Below, piece after piece: positions 32,819-40,628 of a stretch of 47,075 nt of DNA; position 1 is the stretch's first letter, and each line of letters starts with the position of its first letter. The notes beneath the pieces are model-generated. The model saw nothing but the letters and a program-made list of their open reading frames with translations, was not told the DNA's origin and searched no databases. Source of the stretch: Methylobacterium dankookense (GTDB lineage Bacteria > Pseudomonadota > Alphaproteobacteria > Rhizobiales > Beijerinckiaceae); contig NZ_CABFVH010000044.1 of NCBI RefSeq assembly GCF_902141855.1, forward strand, positions 1-47,075, read 5' to 3'. A program made the translations under genes and the position numbers.

Positions 32819-33607
32819 ATGATCCTCGGCCTCTGGCTCGACCAGCCGCTCTGGCTGATGTTCGGCACGGTCGCCCTGCTGTTCGGGGCGGTGAGCGCGC
32901 TGCTCTGCGCGCTGACCTGGGCCGCGCCCACGCGCCCGCTGATGCAATGGCTCGGGACCGGCCTCGTGCCGACCTACTTCACCGCGATCTCCATGCTGCT
33001 CGCGCTGATGACCGGCTTCGTCGCCAACGACGCCTGGGAGCGGCAGCGCCAAGCCGCGAAGGTGGTGCAGACCGAGCGGGCCAACGCCCTCGCGATCCGC
33101 GACCTCAGCCTCGCCACGGTCTCGGACATGGCGCCGATCCGCAAGGCGCTCTCCGACTATCTCGAAGGCGTGGTCGGGGACGAGTGGGCCCGCATGCGGG
33201 AGGGTGCGTCCTCCCCGGCCGCCGGCGCGGCGCTCGGGCGCCTGCTGCAGACGGTGTCCGATCCGAGGATCGGCACCGAGGGGGGCGCAGCCGCCCACGC
33301 CGCCCTGCTCGACGCGGCGATGGCGCTGCGCGCCGCCCGCGGCGAGCGCCTCGCCCTCAGCGATGCGCAGGGGGACGAGACCAAGTGGCTGACGCTCCTC
33401 GTGCTCGCCGGCCTCACCCTCGTCGCGATCGCGCTGGTCCATCTCGACAGGCCGGGGGCGCAGGCCACGGCGCTGACCTTGTTCTCGGTCGCGGTGGTGA
33501 CGACCCTCGGCCTGATCGCCGTGCACGAGCGCCCCTTCGACGGGCCGCTCGCCCTCAGCCCCGAGCCGCTGCGGATCGCCCGGGCGGGGATCCCGCCGCA
33601 ACCATGA
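32819..33607 (+). CDS. DUF4239-like (bestrophin-like) membrane protein
   Basis: 262 aa. Four predicted membrane segments: about residues 7-34, 45-68, 190-212 and 220-240, two at each end with a soluble middle containing ERQRQAAKVVQTERANALAI. This layout fits the DUF4239/bestrophin-like family, whose function is not established. It lies on the plus strand between rimM and trmD (both minus) and is bracketed by two inverted palindromes, so it looks like an insertion into a conserved cluster. Codon use is as GC-rich as its neighbours. Confidence 0.75.
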   Translation: MILGLWLDQPLWLMFGTVALLFGAVSALLCALTWAAPTRPLMQWLGTGLVPTYFTAISMLLALMTGFVANDAWERQRQAAKVVQTERANALAIRDLSLATVSDMAPIRKALSDYLEGVVGDEWARMREGASSPAAGAALGRLLQTVSDPRIGTEGGAAAHAALLDAAMALRAARGERLALSDAQGDETKWLTLLVLAGLTLVAIALVHLDRPGAQATALTLFSVAVVTTLGLIAVHERPFDGPLALSPEPLRIARAGIPPQP

Positions 33608-33636
33608 GGGAGGTGCTCCATCTCATTGATCGAGCC

Positions 33637-33680
33637 GCATTTTCTTTCGCGGAACCGGTATCCACTTCCGCGGAAAATGC
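33637..33680. repeat. Family C palindrome, right copy
   Basis: GCATTTTC (33637-33644) pairs with GAAAATGC (33673-33680), and GCGGAA (33649-33654) with TTCCGC (33666-33671). Core GAACCGGTATCCACTTC is shared with the left copy in opposite orientation. It abuts the rimM stop codon. Confidence 0.85.
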
Positions 33681-33681
33681 T

Positions 33682-34347
33682 CTAGCCCGGATCGTCGGCC
33701 GGCTTCTCGCCCGGCGCCGCGAAGAAATCCTCGGGCAGCACCGCGACGATGCGGCGATTGGCGAGGTCGAGGCCCGGCACCGTGGCCTTGGTGAAGGGCA
33801 GGAGGGCGGTCGCACCGCCCTGCGCGGGCCGGATCTCCAAGAGGTCGCCGCCGCCGTAGTTCGGCACCGTGACGACGCTGCCGAGCACGGTGCCGGCCTC
33901 GTCCACCACGCTCACCCCGATCAGATCGGTGAGGTAGAACTCGTCCTCCTCCGGCTCGCTCAAGGCGGCGCGGGGAATCGAGAGGGTGACGCGGTTAAGG
34001 GCTTCCGCCCGGGTGCGGTCGTCGATGCCCTTCACCCGCACCAGCAGGATGTCGGGTGCGGCGCCGGGGGCGGGGCGCACGTCGAGCAGTTCGAGGCTGC
34101 GCCCGTCCGAGGCGCGCAAGGCGCCGTAGCCCGCGATCGCCTGCGGCTCGCCGGTATGGGATTTGAGGCGGACCTCGCCGTGCAGCCCGTGCGGGCGCCC
34201 GAACTCACCGAGCAGCACGAGGCCCGGATCGGGCGGCGCCGGCTTCGGGGGAGGGCCCTTGCGGGCCGTGGTCACCGCGGCCGGATCGAGCCGGCCGGTG
34301 CGCCGCGCGCCATCGCCGTGAGAGGAGGGTCCGGGACGACGGGCCAT
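33682..34347 (-). CDS. rimM: Ribosome maturation factor RimM
   Basis: 221 aa from the ATG at 34345-34347; a TTG four codons earlier is possible. An N-terminal Pro/Arg-rich extension of about 40 residues precedes the normal start VLLGEFGRPHGLHGEVRLKS. The PRC-barrel domain has EDEFYLTDLIGVSVVDEAGT and ending LPEDFF. RimM binds S19 and helps 30S head maturation. The extension is longer than in most homologues. Cotranscribed with rpsP and ffh by position. Confidence 0.94.
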   Translation of the reverse strand: MARRPGPSSHGDGARRTGRLDPAAVTTARKGPPPKPAPPDPGLVLLGEFGRPHGLHGEVRLKSHTGEPQAIAGYGALRASDGRSLELLDVRPAPGAAPDILLVRVKGIDDRTRAEALNRVTLSIPRAALSEPEEDEFYLTDLIGVSVVDEAGTVLGSVVTVPNYGGGDLLEIRPAQGGATALLPFTKATVPGLDLANRRIVAVLPEDFFAAPGEKPADDPG

Positions 34348-34371
34348 GCGGGGCGGCAAGTCCTTGTGCAG

Positions 34372-34486
34372 CTCTCCTCCCCCTTGCGGGGAGGAGCCGG
34401 AGGTGGGGGTGGTGCAGGATGGCGCGTCACGGTGCCATCTGCACCACCCCCACCCCTCTATCCCCGCCCCGCAAGGGGGAGGGGAG
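34372..34486. repeat. Intergenic palindromic repeat, family A copy 2
   Basis: Same organisation and nearly the same sequence as 7538-7648: CTCTCCTCCCCCTTGCGGGG ... GGAGGTGGGGGTGGTGCAGG ... CACCACCCCCACCCC ... CCCCGCAAGGGGGAGGGG. It sits inside the rpsP-rimM gap. Confidence 0.85.
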
Positions 34487-34497
34487 ATCCGAGCAGC

Positions 34498-34860
34498 TTA
34501 CGCCGCAGCGTCTTCGGCCGGGGCGGCGGCCTTCTCGGCGCGCTTGGCGGCGCGCTCCTTGGACTTGTCGCCCGGCTCGGCCTTCTGCGGGTTGTTGCGG
34601 GCGGGGCGCTTGGCGAGGCCGGCCGCGTCGAGGAAGCGCAGCACGCGGTCGGTGGGCTGGGCGCCCTTGGCGAGCCAGGACTGCAGCTTCTCGGTGTCGA
34701 GCACGATGCGGGCCGGATCGTCCTTGGCCTTCATCGGGTCGTAGGCGCCGACCTTCTCAATGAAGCGGCCGTCGCGCGGGGCGCGGGCGTCGGCGACGAC
34801 GATGCGGTAGTAGGGGCGCTTCTTGGCGCCGCCGCGGGTGAGACGGATCTTGAGGGACAT
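34498..34860 (-). CDS. rpsP: 30S ribosomal protein S16
   Basis: 120 aa. Typical S16 start MSLKIRLTRGGAKKRPYYRI, then VVADARAPRDGRFIEKVG and YDP. The family core ends near residue 80; a Lys/Ala/Glu-rich tail follows, common in alphaproteobacteria. It assembles early into the 30S subunit. It lies between ffh and rimM in the conserved cluster. Confidence 0.97.
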   Translation of the reverse strand: MSLKIRLTRGGAKKRPYYRIVVADARAPRDGRFIEKVGAYDPMKAKDDPARIVLDTEKLQSWLAKGAQPTDRVLRFLDAAGLAKRPARNNPQKAEPGDKSKERAAKRAEKAAAPAEDAAA

Positions 34861-34948
34861 TTCTTACTCCTGATGCTTTGAAATCAAAAACATAATGCAA
34901 GTCGAGAGACCGGATCGGAACGATCAGCCGCTCACGGATCCCGTCGTT

Positions 34949-36511
34949 CTACTTCTTCTTTCCGAACGCGAGACCGCCGAGACCGGGCAGCCCCGGCATC
35001 TTCGGCCCGCCGAGTCCCGGAAGACCCGGCATCTTTCCGCCACCCAAGCCGGGCGGCATCGGCGGCAGCTTGCCGCCGAACTGCTTCTCCAGAGCCGCGA
35101 TCTGCTCCGGCGTCGGCTCGGGCATCCCGGGCGGGAGGCCGGGCATGCCGCCGCCCATGCCGCCGCCGCCCAGGCCGAACATGCTGCCGAGCGCCTGGCC
35201 GATGCCGCGCTTGCCCGAGCCCATGGCCTTCATCAGGTCGGCCATGGTCCGGTGCATCTTGAGGAGCTTGTTGATCTCCTCGACCTTCACGCCGGAGCCC
35301 GCCGCGATGCGCTTCTTGCGGCTGTTCTTCAGCAGATCGGGATTCTTGCGCTCCTGCGGCGTCATCGAGGAGATGATCGCCCGCTGGCGCTTGAACATCT
35401 TCTCGTCGAGGTTGGCGCCCTCGACCTGCTTCTTGATCTGGCCCATGCCGGGCAGCATGCCCATCAGGCCGCCGATGCCGCCCATCTTCTCCATCTGGGC
35501 GAGCTGCATGGACAGGTCCTCGAGGTCGAACTTGCCCCTGCGCATCTTCTCGGCGGTGCGCATCGCCTGCTCGGCATCGATGGTCTCCGCCGCCTTCTCG
35601 ACGAGGGAGACGATGTCGCCCATGCCGAGGATGCGGTTGGCCACGCGCGAGGGGTGGAACTCCTCCAGCGCGTCGACCTTCTCGCCGACGCCGACGAGCT
35701 TGATCGGCTTGCCGGTGACCGCCCGCATCGAGAGCGCCGCGCCGCCGCGGGAATCGCCGTCCATGCGGGTGAGCACGATGCCGGTGACGCCGAGGCGCTG
35801 GTCGAAGGCGCGGGCGGTGTTGACCGCGTCCTGGCCGGTGAGCGCGTCGGCGACGAGCAGAACCTCGTGCGGGTTGGTCGCCGCCTTCACCTCGGCGGCC
35901 TCGGCCATCAGGGCCTCGTCCACCGTGGTGCGGCCGGCGGTGTCGAGCATCACCACGTCGAAGCCGCCGAAGCGGGCGGCGTCCATGGCGCGCTTGGCGA
36001 TCTGAACCGCCGACTGGCCGGCGACGATCGGCAGCGACTCGACGCCCACCTGCTGGGCGAGCACGGCGAGCTGCTCCATCGCGGCCGGGCGCCGCGTGTC
36101 GAGGGAGGCGAGCAGGACCTTGCGCTTCTCGCGCTCGGAGAGGCGCCGGGCGATCTTGGCGGTGGTGGTGGTCTTGCCCGAACCCTGCAGGCCGACCATC
36201 AGGATCGGCACGGGGGCGGGGGCGTTGAGGTCCACCGTCTCGGCCTCGGTGCCGAGCATCGCCACGAGCTCGTCGTTGACGATCTTCACGACCATCTGGC
36301 CGGGCGTCACCGACTTGAGCACGACGGCGCCGACCGCCTTCTCGCGGACGCGGTCCGTGAAGCCGCGCACCACCTCCAGCGCCACGTCCGCTTCGAGCAG
36401 GGCCCGGCGCACCTCGCGCATGGCGGCGGTGACGTCGGCCTCGGTGAGCGCACCGCGGCGGGTGAGCCCGGAGAGGATGCCGGAGAGGCGGTCGGAGAGA
36501 CCTTCGAACAT
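34949..36511 (-). CDS. ffh: Signal recognition particle protein Ffh (SRP54)
   Basis: 520 aa from the ATG at 36509-36511. N domain MFEGLSDRLSGILSGLTRRG; GTPase G1 MVGLQGSGKTTTTAKIA; DTAGR G3; LTRMDGDSRGGAAL G4 region. The M domain binds 4.5S RNA and signal peptides (KGKFDLEDL-like, GSGVKVEEINKLLKMHRTM). An unusually long Gly/Met/Pro-rich tail after about residue 440 carries repeats of the type MPGLPGLGG. It targets membrane proteins to the Sec machinery with FtsY. Confidence 0.97.
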   Translation of the reverse strand: MFEGLSDRLSGILSGLTRRGALTEADVTAAMREVRRALLEADVALEVVRGFTDRVREKAVGAVVLKSVTPGQMVVKIVNDELVAMLGTEAETVDLNAPAPVPILMVGLQGSGKTTTTAKIARRLSEREKRKVLLASLDTRRPAAMEQLAVLAQQVGVESLPIVAGQSAVQIAKRAMDAARFGGFDVVMLDTAGRTTVDEALMAEAAEVKAATNPHEVLLVADALTGQDAVNTARAFDQRLGVTGIVLTRMDGDSRGGAALSMRAVTGKPIKLVGVGEKVDALEEFHPSRVANRILGMGDIVSLVEKAAETIDAEQAMRTAEKMRRGKFDLEDLSMQLAQMEKMGGIGGLMGMLPGMGQIKKQVEGANLDEKMFKRQRAIISSMTPQERKNPDLLKNSRKKRIAAGSGVKVEEINKLLKMHRTMADLMKAMGSGKRGIGQALGSMFGLGGGGMGGGMPGLPPGMPEPTPEQIAALEKQFGGKLPPMPPGLGGGKMPGLPGLGGPKMPGLPGLGGLAFGKKK

Positions 36512-36531
36512 GCGGCTGGGGTCCGTCCGGC

Positions 36532-36744
36532 TTACTGGTGCAGCCCGGCCCGCTCGACGCGGCGGGCCTGGAGGTCGGCCTCGAAGGCCTGGATCGCGCG
36601 GGCGAACTTGTCCCGGCACTCCGTGTTGCAGAAGCCGACCACGGCGCCGTTGTAGAGCGTCAGCGCGTCGGCCGAGATCGGCTTGCCCGACCAGGGGCAG
36701 GTCTCGTTGATCGCATCCGCGATGTTGAGGCTCTCAGACGGCAT
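36532..36744 (-). CDS. Small TRASH/YHS-like zinc-binding protein
   Basis: 70 aa from the ATG at 36742-36744. C16-P-W-S-G-K-P-I and F38-C39-N-T-E-C43-R-D-K-F form a treble-clef-like metal site as in TRASH/YHS domains. Function unknown; similar small proteins may sense or carry metals. It ends 20 nt before ffh on the same strand, suggesting cotranscription with the ffh cluster. Confidence 0.75.
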   Translation of the reverse strand: MPSESLNIADAINETCPWSGKPISADALTLYNGAVVGFCNTECRDKFARAIQAFEADLQARRVERAGLHQ

Positions 36745-37018
36745 GGCTCGATTCCTGATACCGATCGCCAACGCCGATGGCGCCCGAGGGCGCAGACGCG
36801 CTGTCGGGCGTTGACCTCCGGCCTCATGGGACCGGTCGGCCTCTCGGAATCGACGACGAGCGTCGGTCGGGGAGCGCGGGCCGTACCCGCGGGGCGCCGG
36901 GAAGTCAAGGTCGAGGCCCACAACCAGGGGCTTCAGGGCCGCCGGGCGGGCGCAGACTTTACGGATCGTTAAGCATGTTCCTTCACGGATGGTCAGGAAC
37001 CGCAAGGACTGAACGCCG

Positions 37019-37615
37019 ATGTCGGAACCCGCCCGCCACGTCCCGCCGAGCGAGAGCGGGCACCGCTCCGCCTCAGGCTCCCTGCGCGACTGGCTCGCTG
37101 CGATGCGCATGCAGACGCAAGCGGCGGCGCCGGGCCTCGACGCCCAGCCCGAGCCGCGTCCGGCCCGGCCCGAGCCGAGCTGGAGCCCCCGGCTCGTCGA
37201 GCCGGCCCCGCCTCCGCCACGCGAGTCCGAGCCCGAGGATTCGGACATCTCGGACCTGATGGCCGAGAACCTGATGCTGCAGGCCAAGCTCCGGGTCGAG
37301 GGCGAGCGGCAGGAGGCCCTTCAGGAGCTTCTCGCCCAGGAGATCCGCAGCCTGCGCGGCCATGTGCAGCAGGAGATGGACGCCCTCCAGGCCTTCCGCG
37401 TCGAGCGCGAGCAGATCCTGGCCGAACGCGACGCCCTGCGGGGCGAGTGCGCGCGGCTCTCCGCCGAGCGGGACGCGATGCGGGCCGAGCGCGACAAGGC
37501 GGAAACCGAGCGCGACGGCCTGCGCCTGGACATCGACCGCCTGCGCGAGGACGGCGAGCTCTGGCGCGCGCGCGCCGAGGCCCTCGCCCAGCCGCTGTTC
37601 CAAACCCGGCGCTGA
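37019..37615 (+). CDS. Coiled-coil protein, unknown function
   Basis: 198 aa from the ATG at 37019. Residues 1-75 are Pro/Arg-rich and probably disordered. Residues about 78-190 are a long charged coiled coil (heptads such as LMAENLMLQAKLRVEGERQE, LRGECARLSAERDAMRAERD). No catalytic motif. It may be a structural or cell-pole/envelope protein, but nothing shows this. Divergent from the small zinc protein; followed by a 14-bp hairpin. Confidence 0.7.
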   Translation: MSEPARHVPPSESGHRSASGSLRDWLAAMRMQTQAAAPGLDAQPEPRPARPEPSWSPRLVEPAPPPPRESEPEDSDISDLMAENLMLQAKLRVEGERQEALQELLAQEIRSLRGHVQQEMDALQAFRVEREQILAERDALRGECARLSAERDAMRAERDKAETERDGLRLDIDRLREDGELWRARAEALAQPLFQTRR

Positions 37616-37645
37616 GCCTCCGCACGTGCGAGATCTCTGAATTCT

Positions 37646-37677
37646 CGCCCTGAAGACGGCTGGCCGTCTTCAGGGCG
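37646..37677. terminator. 14-bp perfect hairpin after the coiled-coil gene
   Basis: CGCCCTGAAGACGG-CTGG-CCGTCTTCAGGGCG. Very stable stem 30 nt after the stop, but without a T tract on either strand. It could terminate weakly, protect the mRNA 3' end, or serve as a protein-binding dyad. Confidence 0.5.
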
Positions 37678-37745
37678 CAAGCGCGACTGCGCGTCGGCGC
37701 CCATGCGCCGGACAGCGCCGAAGCCGGCGCAGACCAAAGAAGCCC

Positions 37746-37782
37746 AAAAACGCCGAAGGGCCGCCCGGGAGGGCGGCCCTTC
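37746..37782 (-). terminator. Intrinsic terminator of the tiny minus-strand gene
   Basis: On the minus strand GAAGGGCCGCCC-TCCC-GGGCGGCCCTTC (37755-37782) followed by GGCGTTTTT (37746-37754). A 12-bp GC stem with a T5 tract oriented only for minus-strand transcripts. The only candidate gene that would use it is the 23-codon ORF at 37839-37910. Confidence 0.8.
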
Positions 37783-37838
37783 CATTGCCGAACCGCAGGT
37801 CCGGCCGAAACTGTCCCGAGATCGGGTCTCAGGCGCCC

Positions 37839-37910
37839 TTAGAGGCAGGCGCCGGAGGCGACGGTCCAGGTCCGGAAAGCCGAAGACTGCGGCTGATGAC
37901 AATGAGACAC
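37839..37910 (-). CDS. Tiny 23-aa ORF with 17-nt match to the anti-Shine-Dalgarno
   Basis: GTG start at 37908-37910; product MSHCHQPQSSAFRTWTVASG then ACL. Seven nt before the start is AGGAGG within GAAAGGAGGTGATCCAG, which is complementary over 17 nt to the standard 3' end of 16S rRNA, including the unpaired tail. A promoter-like pair (TTCACA / TACCTT, 37969-37974 and 37946-37951, spacer 17) would start an RNA near 37939, and a T5 terminator ends it near 37746: an RNA of roughly 195 nt. The peptide has two His and two Cys but no recognised domain. Alternatively the RNA itself is the product. Confidence 0.55.
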   Translation of the reverse strand: MSHCHQPQSSAFRTWTVASGACL

Positions 37911-37945
37911 TGGATCACCTCCTTTCGTTCGTTGCGGGAGACACG

Positions 37946-37974
37946 AAGGTAGGCGGCCCCTCGGCGCTTGTGAA
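37946..37974 (-). promoter_or_regulatory. Candidate sigma-70 promoter of the tiny minus-strand gene
   Basis: Minus strand TTCACA (5/6 match to TTGACA), 17-bp spacer, TACCTT (weak -10). The predicted RNA would begin about 13 nt before the extended Shine-Dalgarno sequence. Confidence 0.45.
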
Positions 37975-38102
37975 GGGCGCCGCCTGCGCCCTCTCGCCGC
38001 AATGCAGCGAACGGGGCAGCCTGCCGGGCCGCAGGCTTCCGCGGGCCGGCGTGGGGGCGTAAGAGGGCAGCCCGATCCGAGCCCAAGGCAGCCCGCCGCA
38101 CC

Positions 38103-39182
38103 GTGTCCGTCTCCCCGCTGCCCAGCCAACGCCCCGACGACGCCCTCGACCCGGCGGCGATGCGCCAGCCCCTGCCGGATGCGTGGTACTGCGTGGCCGA
38201 GTCGCGCGCGCTCAAGGGGAATGGCCTCACCGCGGTCGCCCTCAACGGCGAGCAGCTCGTGCTCGGCCGCGGCGCGGACGGGACGGCCTTCGCGCTGCGC
38301 GACCGCTGCCCGCACCGGGGCATGGCACTCTCCAAGGGGCCCTTCGACGGCGACACCCTGATGTGCCCGTTCCACGGCTGGCGCTTCGGCACGGACGGGC
38401 GCTGCCGCGCGGTGCCGACGCTCTCGACCCACGATGCCGCCGACTTCTCGCGCATCGCGGTGCAGCGCTTCCCCGTGCGGGAGAGCGCCGGCTTCGTCTG
38501 GGTGAACCCGAGCCTGAACGAGGACGGGCCCGTGCCGGCGATCCCCGCGCTCGATTTCGAGCCGGCGGGCTCCCTGGTGGTGGCGCTCGAGGTCGAGGCC
38601 TCCTTCGACCTGACCACCCTCAGCCTCGTCGATCCCGGCCACGTCGCCTTCGTGCACGATTCCTGGTGGTTCCGGCCCTCGAAGGAGCTGCGCGAGAAGG
38701 TGAAGACCTTCCAGCCGGTGGAGCACGGCTTCGTGATGACGAGCCACGCGACCACGAAGAGCTCGCCGGTCTACCGGCTGCTCGGCGGCGTGCCCGAGGT
38801 CGAGATCGAGTTCCGCCTGCCCGGCGTACGGCTGGAGCGGATCATGGCCGGCGCGAAGCGGGTGGCCAACTACACCTTCGCCACGCCGCTCACCGCCAAC
38901 CGGACGCTGCTGACCAACGCGCTCTACTGGAGCATGCCGGCGCTCAACCTGCTGAAGCCGGTGGCGCGCCCGCTGATGCGCCAGTTCCTGACCCAGGACC
39001 AGCAGGTGCTGCAGCACGCCCAGGCCGGGCTCGACCGCAAGCCCACCATGGTGCTGCTCGGCGACGGCGACCTGCCCTCGCAATGGTATTTCCGCCTGAA
39101 GCGCGAGGCGCTGGAATCGGCCCGCGCCGGCCGCCCCTTCGTCAACCCGCTGGAGCGGCGGGAGCTGCGCTGGCGCTCATGA
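38103..39182 (+). CDS. Rieske 2Fe-2S non-heme iron oxygenase, alpha subunit type
   Basis: 359 aa from a GTG at 38103. Rieske cluster site C69-x-H71...C88-x2-H91 (DRCPHRGMAL, MCPFHGW). Mononuclear iron site D177-x2-H180-x4-H185 (DPGHVAFVH), both complete, so it should be an active oxygenase of the vanillate demethylase/pheophorbide oxygenase-like class. Substrate unknown; no reductase gene is adjacent. Its upstream region overlaps the divergent tiny-gene promoter region. Confidence 0.88.
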   Translation: MSVSPLPSQRPDDALDPAAMRQPLPDAWYCVAESRALKGNGLTAVALNGEQLVLGRGADGTAFALRDRCPHRGMALSKGPFDGDTLMCPFHGWRFGTDGRCRAVPTLSTHDAADFSRIAVQRFPVRESAGFVWVNPSLNEDGPVPAIPALDFEPAGSLVVALEVEASFDLTTLSLVDPGHVAFVHDSWWFRPSKELREKVKTFQPVEHGFVMTSHATTKSSPVYRLLGGVPEVEIEFRLPGVRLERIMAGAKRVANYTFATPLTANRTLLTNALYWSMPALNLLKPVARPLMRQFLTQDQQVLQHAQAGLDRKPTMVLLGDGDLPSQWYFRLKREALESARAGRPFVNPLERRELRWRS

Positions 39183-39257
39183 GGCCGGCCGGCAAGGCTT
39201 CGTTAACCATAAAAGCGTAGCCGTTGCCGGATCGACCTCCTGCGCAGCGACGTGCCG

Positions 39258-39494
39258 ATGCCCCGCTTCTTCATCGACCTGCACGACGGGTCCCAGCCGG
39301 TGCACGACGATGTGGGCTTCGAGCTGCCGGACCTCGCCGCCGCGCGCGGCAAGGTGACCCGCATCATGGGCGCGATCGCGCAGGACCTTCAGCCGGATCT
39401 GGAGCGCCAGGACTACGTCGCCTGCGTGCGCGACGACGGCGGCAAGGTCGTGTACCGCGCGCGGATGTCGCTGGTGGCGGAGGCGGTGGAGTAG
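39258..39494 (+). CDS. DUF6894 family protein
   Basis: 78 aa from the ATG at 39258; a GTG two codons earlier is possible. Pattern MPRFFIDLHDGSQPVHDDVG, FELPDLAAARGKVTRIMGAI and a C-terminal beta strand VYRARMSLV match the short DUF6894 proteins. These are abundant in Methylobacterium and relatives and have no known role. Single gene between the Rieske and MBL genes. Confidence 0.85.
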   Translation: MPRFFIDLHDGSQPVHDDVGFELPDLAAARGKVTRIMGAIAQDLQPDLERQDYVACVRDDGGKVVYRARMSLVAEAVE

Positions 39495-39560
39495 GGCGCC
39501 CGCCGCACCATCGCGGATCCCGCGCTTGACGGTGGCGCGCGGCTCGCCATCTCCCAGGCC

Positions 39561-40628
39561 ATGAAACGGCGAAGCCTGCTCACGGTCGCGAGCGCGGCCA
39601 CGGTGATGACGCTCGGCGGCGTCGGCTACGCCGCGCATCGGCGCTCCCGCAACCCCTATTACCAGGGCCCGAAGAGCGACCATTTCGACGGCCTGCGCTT
39701 CCACAGCCCGGAGCAGGCGGCCGACAAGGACCTCGCCGACGTGATCCGCTGGCAGCTCGCGCGCAAGGGCGAGGCCTGGCCGGCGCAGTTCCCGAGCCCC
39801 TTCCCGCCGGACCGGCCGCCCGAGCGCGTGCCGGGCCTGCGCGTCGTGCTGATCGGCCATGCGAGCTATCTCGTGCAGGTGGCGGGCCGCAACATCCTGA
39901 TCGACCCGGTCTTCGCCAAGCGCGCGAGCCCGACGCGCTTCGCCGGGCCGAAGCGGGTCAATCCGCCCGGCATCGCCTATGCCGACCTGCCGCCGATCGA
40001 CGCGGTGCTGATCACCCACAACCACTACGACCATCTGGAGGGGCCGACGGTCGCCCGCCTCTGGCAGGACCACCAACCCGCGATCATCGCCCCGCTCGGC
40101 AACGACGCGATCCTCAAGGGCTACGACGACGGCATGCCCGTCGAGACCCGCGACTGGGGCGAGAGCATCGATCTGGGCCAGGGCCTCACCGTGCACCTGA
40201 CGCCGGCCAACCACTGGTCGGCGCGCGGGCTGAACGACCGCCGCATGGCCCTCTGGTGCGCCTTCGTCCTGACCTCGCCCAGGGGCGTGCACTACCATGT
40301 CGGCGATACCGGCCTCGGCGACGGCGCGATCTTCCGGGAGGTGCGCACCCGCTTCGGCGCGCCGCGCCTCGCGACCCTGCCGATCGGCGCCTACGAGCCG
40401 CGCTGGTTCATGAAGCCGCAGCACATGAACCCGGAAGACGCCGTGGAGGCGCTGAAGCTCCTCGGCGCGGACCAGGCGCTCGGCCACCATTGGGGCACCT
40501 TCCGCCTCACCGACGAGGGCGTGGAGCGGCCGGCCCAGGCCCTCGACGCGGCCCTCGACGCGGCCGACTTGCCGCGGGACCGCTTCCTCGCGCTGCGCCC
40601 CGGACAGGTCTGGTCGGCCGAGGGCTGA
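39561..40628 (+). CDS. MBL-fold metallo-hydrolase (NAPE-PLD/UlaG-like)
   Basis: 355 aa. N-terminal Tat/Sec-like or anchor segment MKRRSLLTVASAATVMTLGG. The zinc motif H153-x-H155-x-D157-H158 (THNHYDHLEG) is intact. Later ligands lie in PANHWSARG and YHVGDTGLGDG. Such enzymes hydrolyse phosphodiesters or lactones; close relatives are annotated as N-acyl-phosphatidylethanolamine phospholipase D-like. Ends exactly at the end of the convergent EamA gene. Confidence 0.9.
   Translation: MKRRSLLTVASAATVMTLGGVGYAAHRRSRNPYYQGPKSDHFDGLRFHSPEQAADKDLADVIRWQLARKGEAWPAQFPSPFPPDRPPERVPGLRVVLIGHASYLVQVAGRNILIDPVFAKRASPTRFAGPKRVNPPGIAYADLPPIDAVLITHNHYDHLEGPTVARLWQDHQPAIIAPLGNDAILKGYDDGMPVETRDWGESIDLGQGLTVHLTPANHWSARGLNDRRMALWCAFVLTSPRGVHYHVGDTGLGDGAIFREVRTRFGAPRLATLPIGAYEPRWFMKPQHMNPEDAVEALKLLGADQALGHHWGTFRLTDEGVERPAQALDAALDAADLPRDRFLALRPGQVWSAEG

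Noticed and set aside
37829..37917. 29-codon ORF beginning with the GTG inside the extended Shine-Dalgarno sequence
   Set aside because: Its start codon is part of the ribosome-binding sequence itself, so it could not be used; the 23-codon frame with seven-base spacing is preferred.
37910..37926. CTGGATCACCTCCTTTC on the plus strand as the 3' end of a 16S rRNA gene
   Set aside because: The bases before it do not match the preceding conserved 16S sequence, so there is no rRNA gene; the minus-strand reading as an extended Shine-Dalgarno explains it better.
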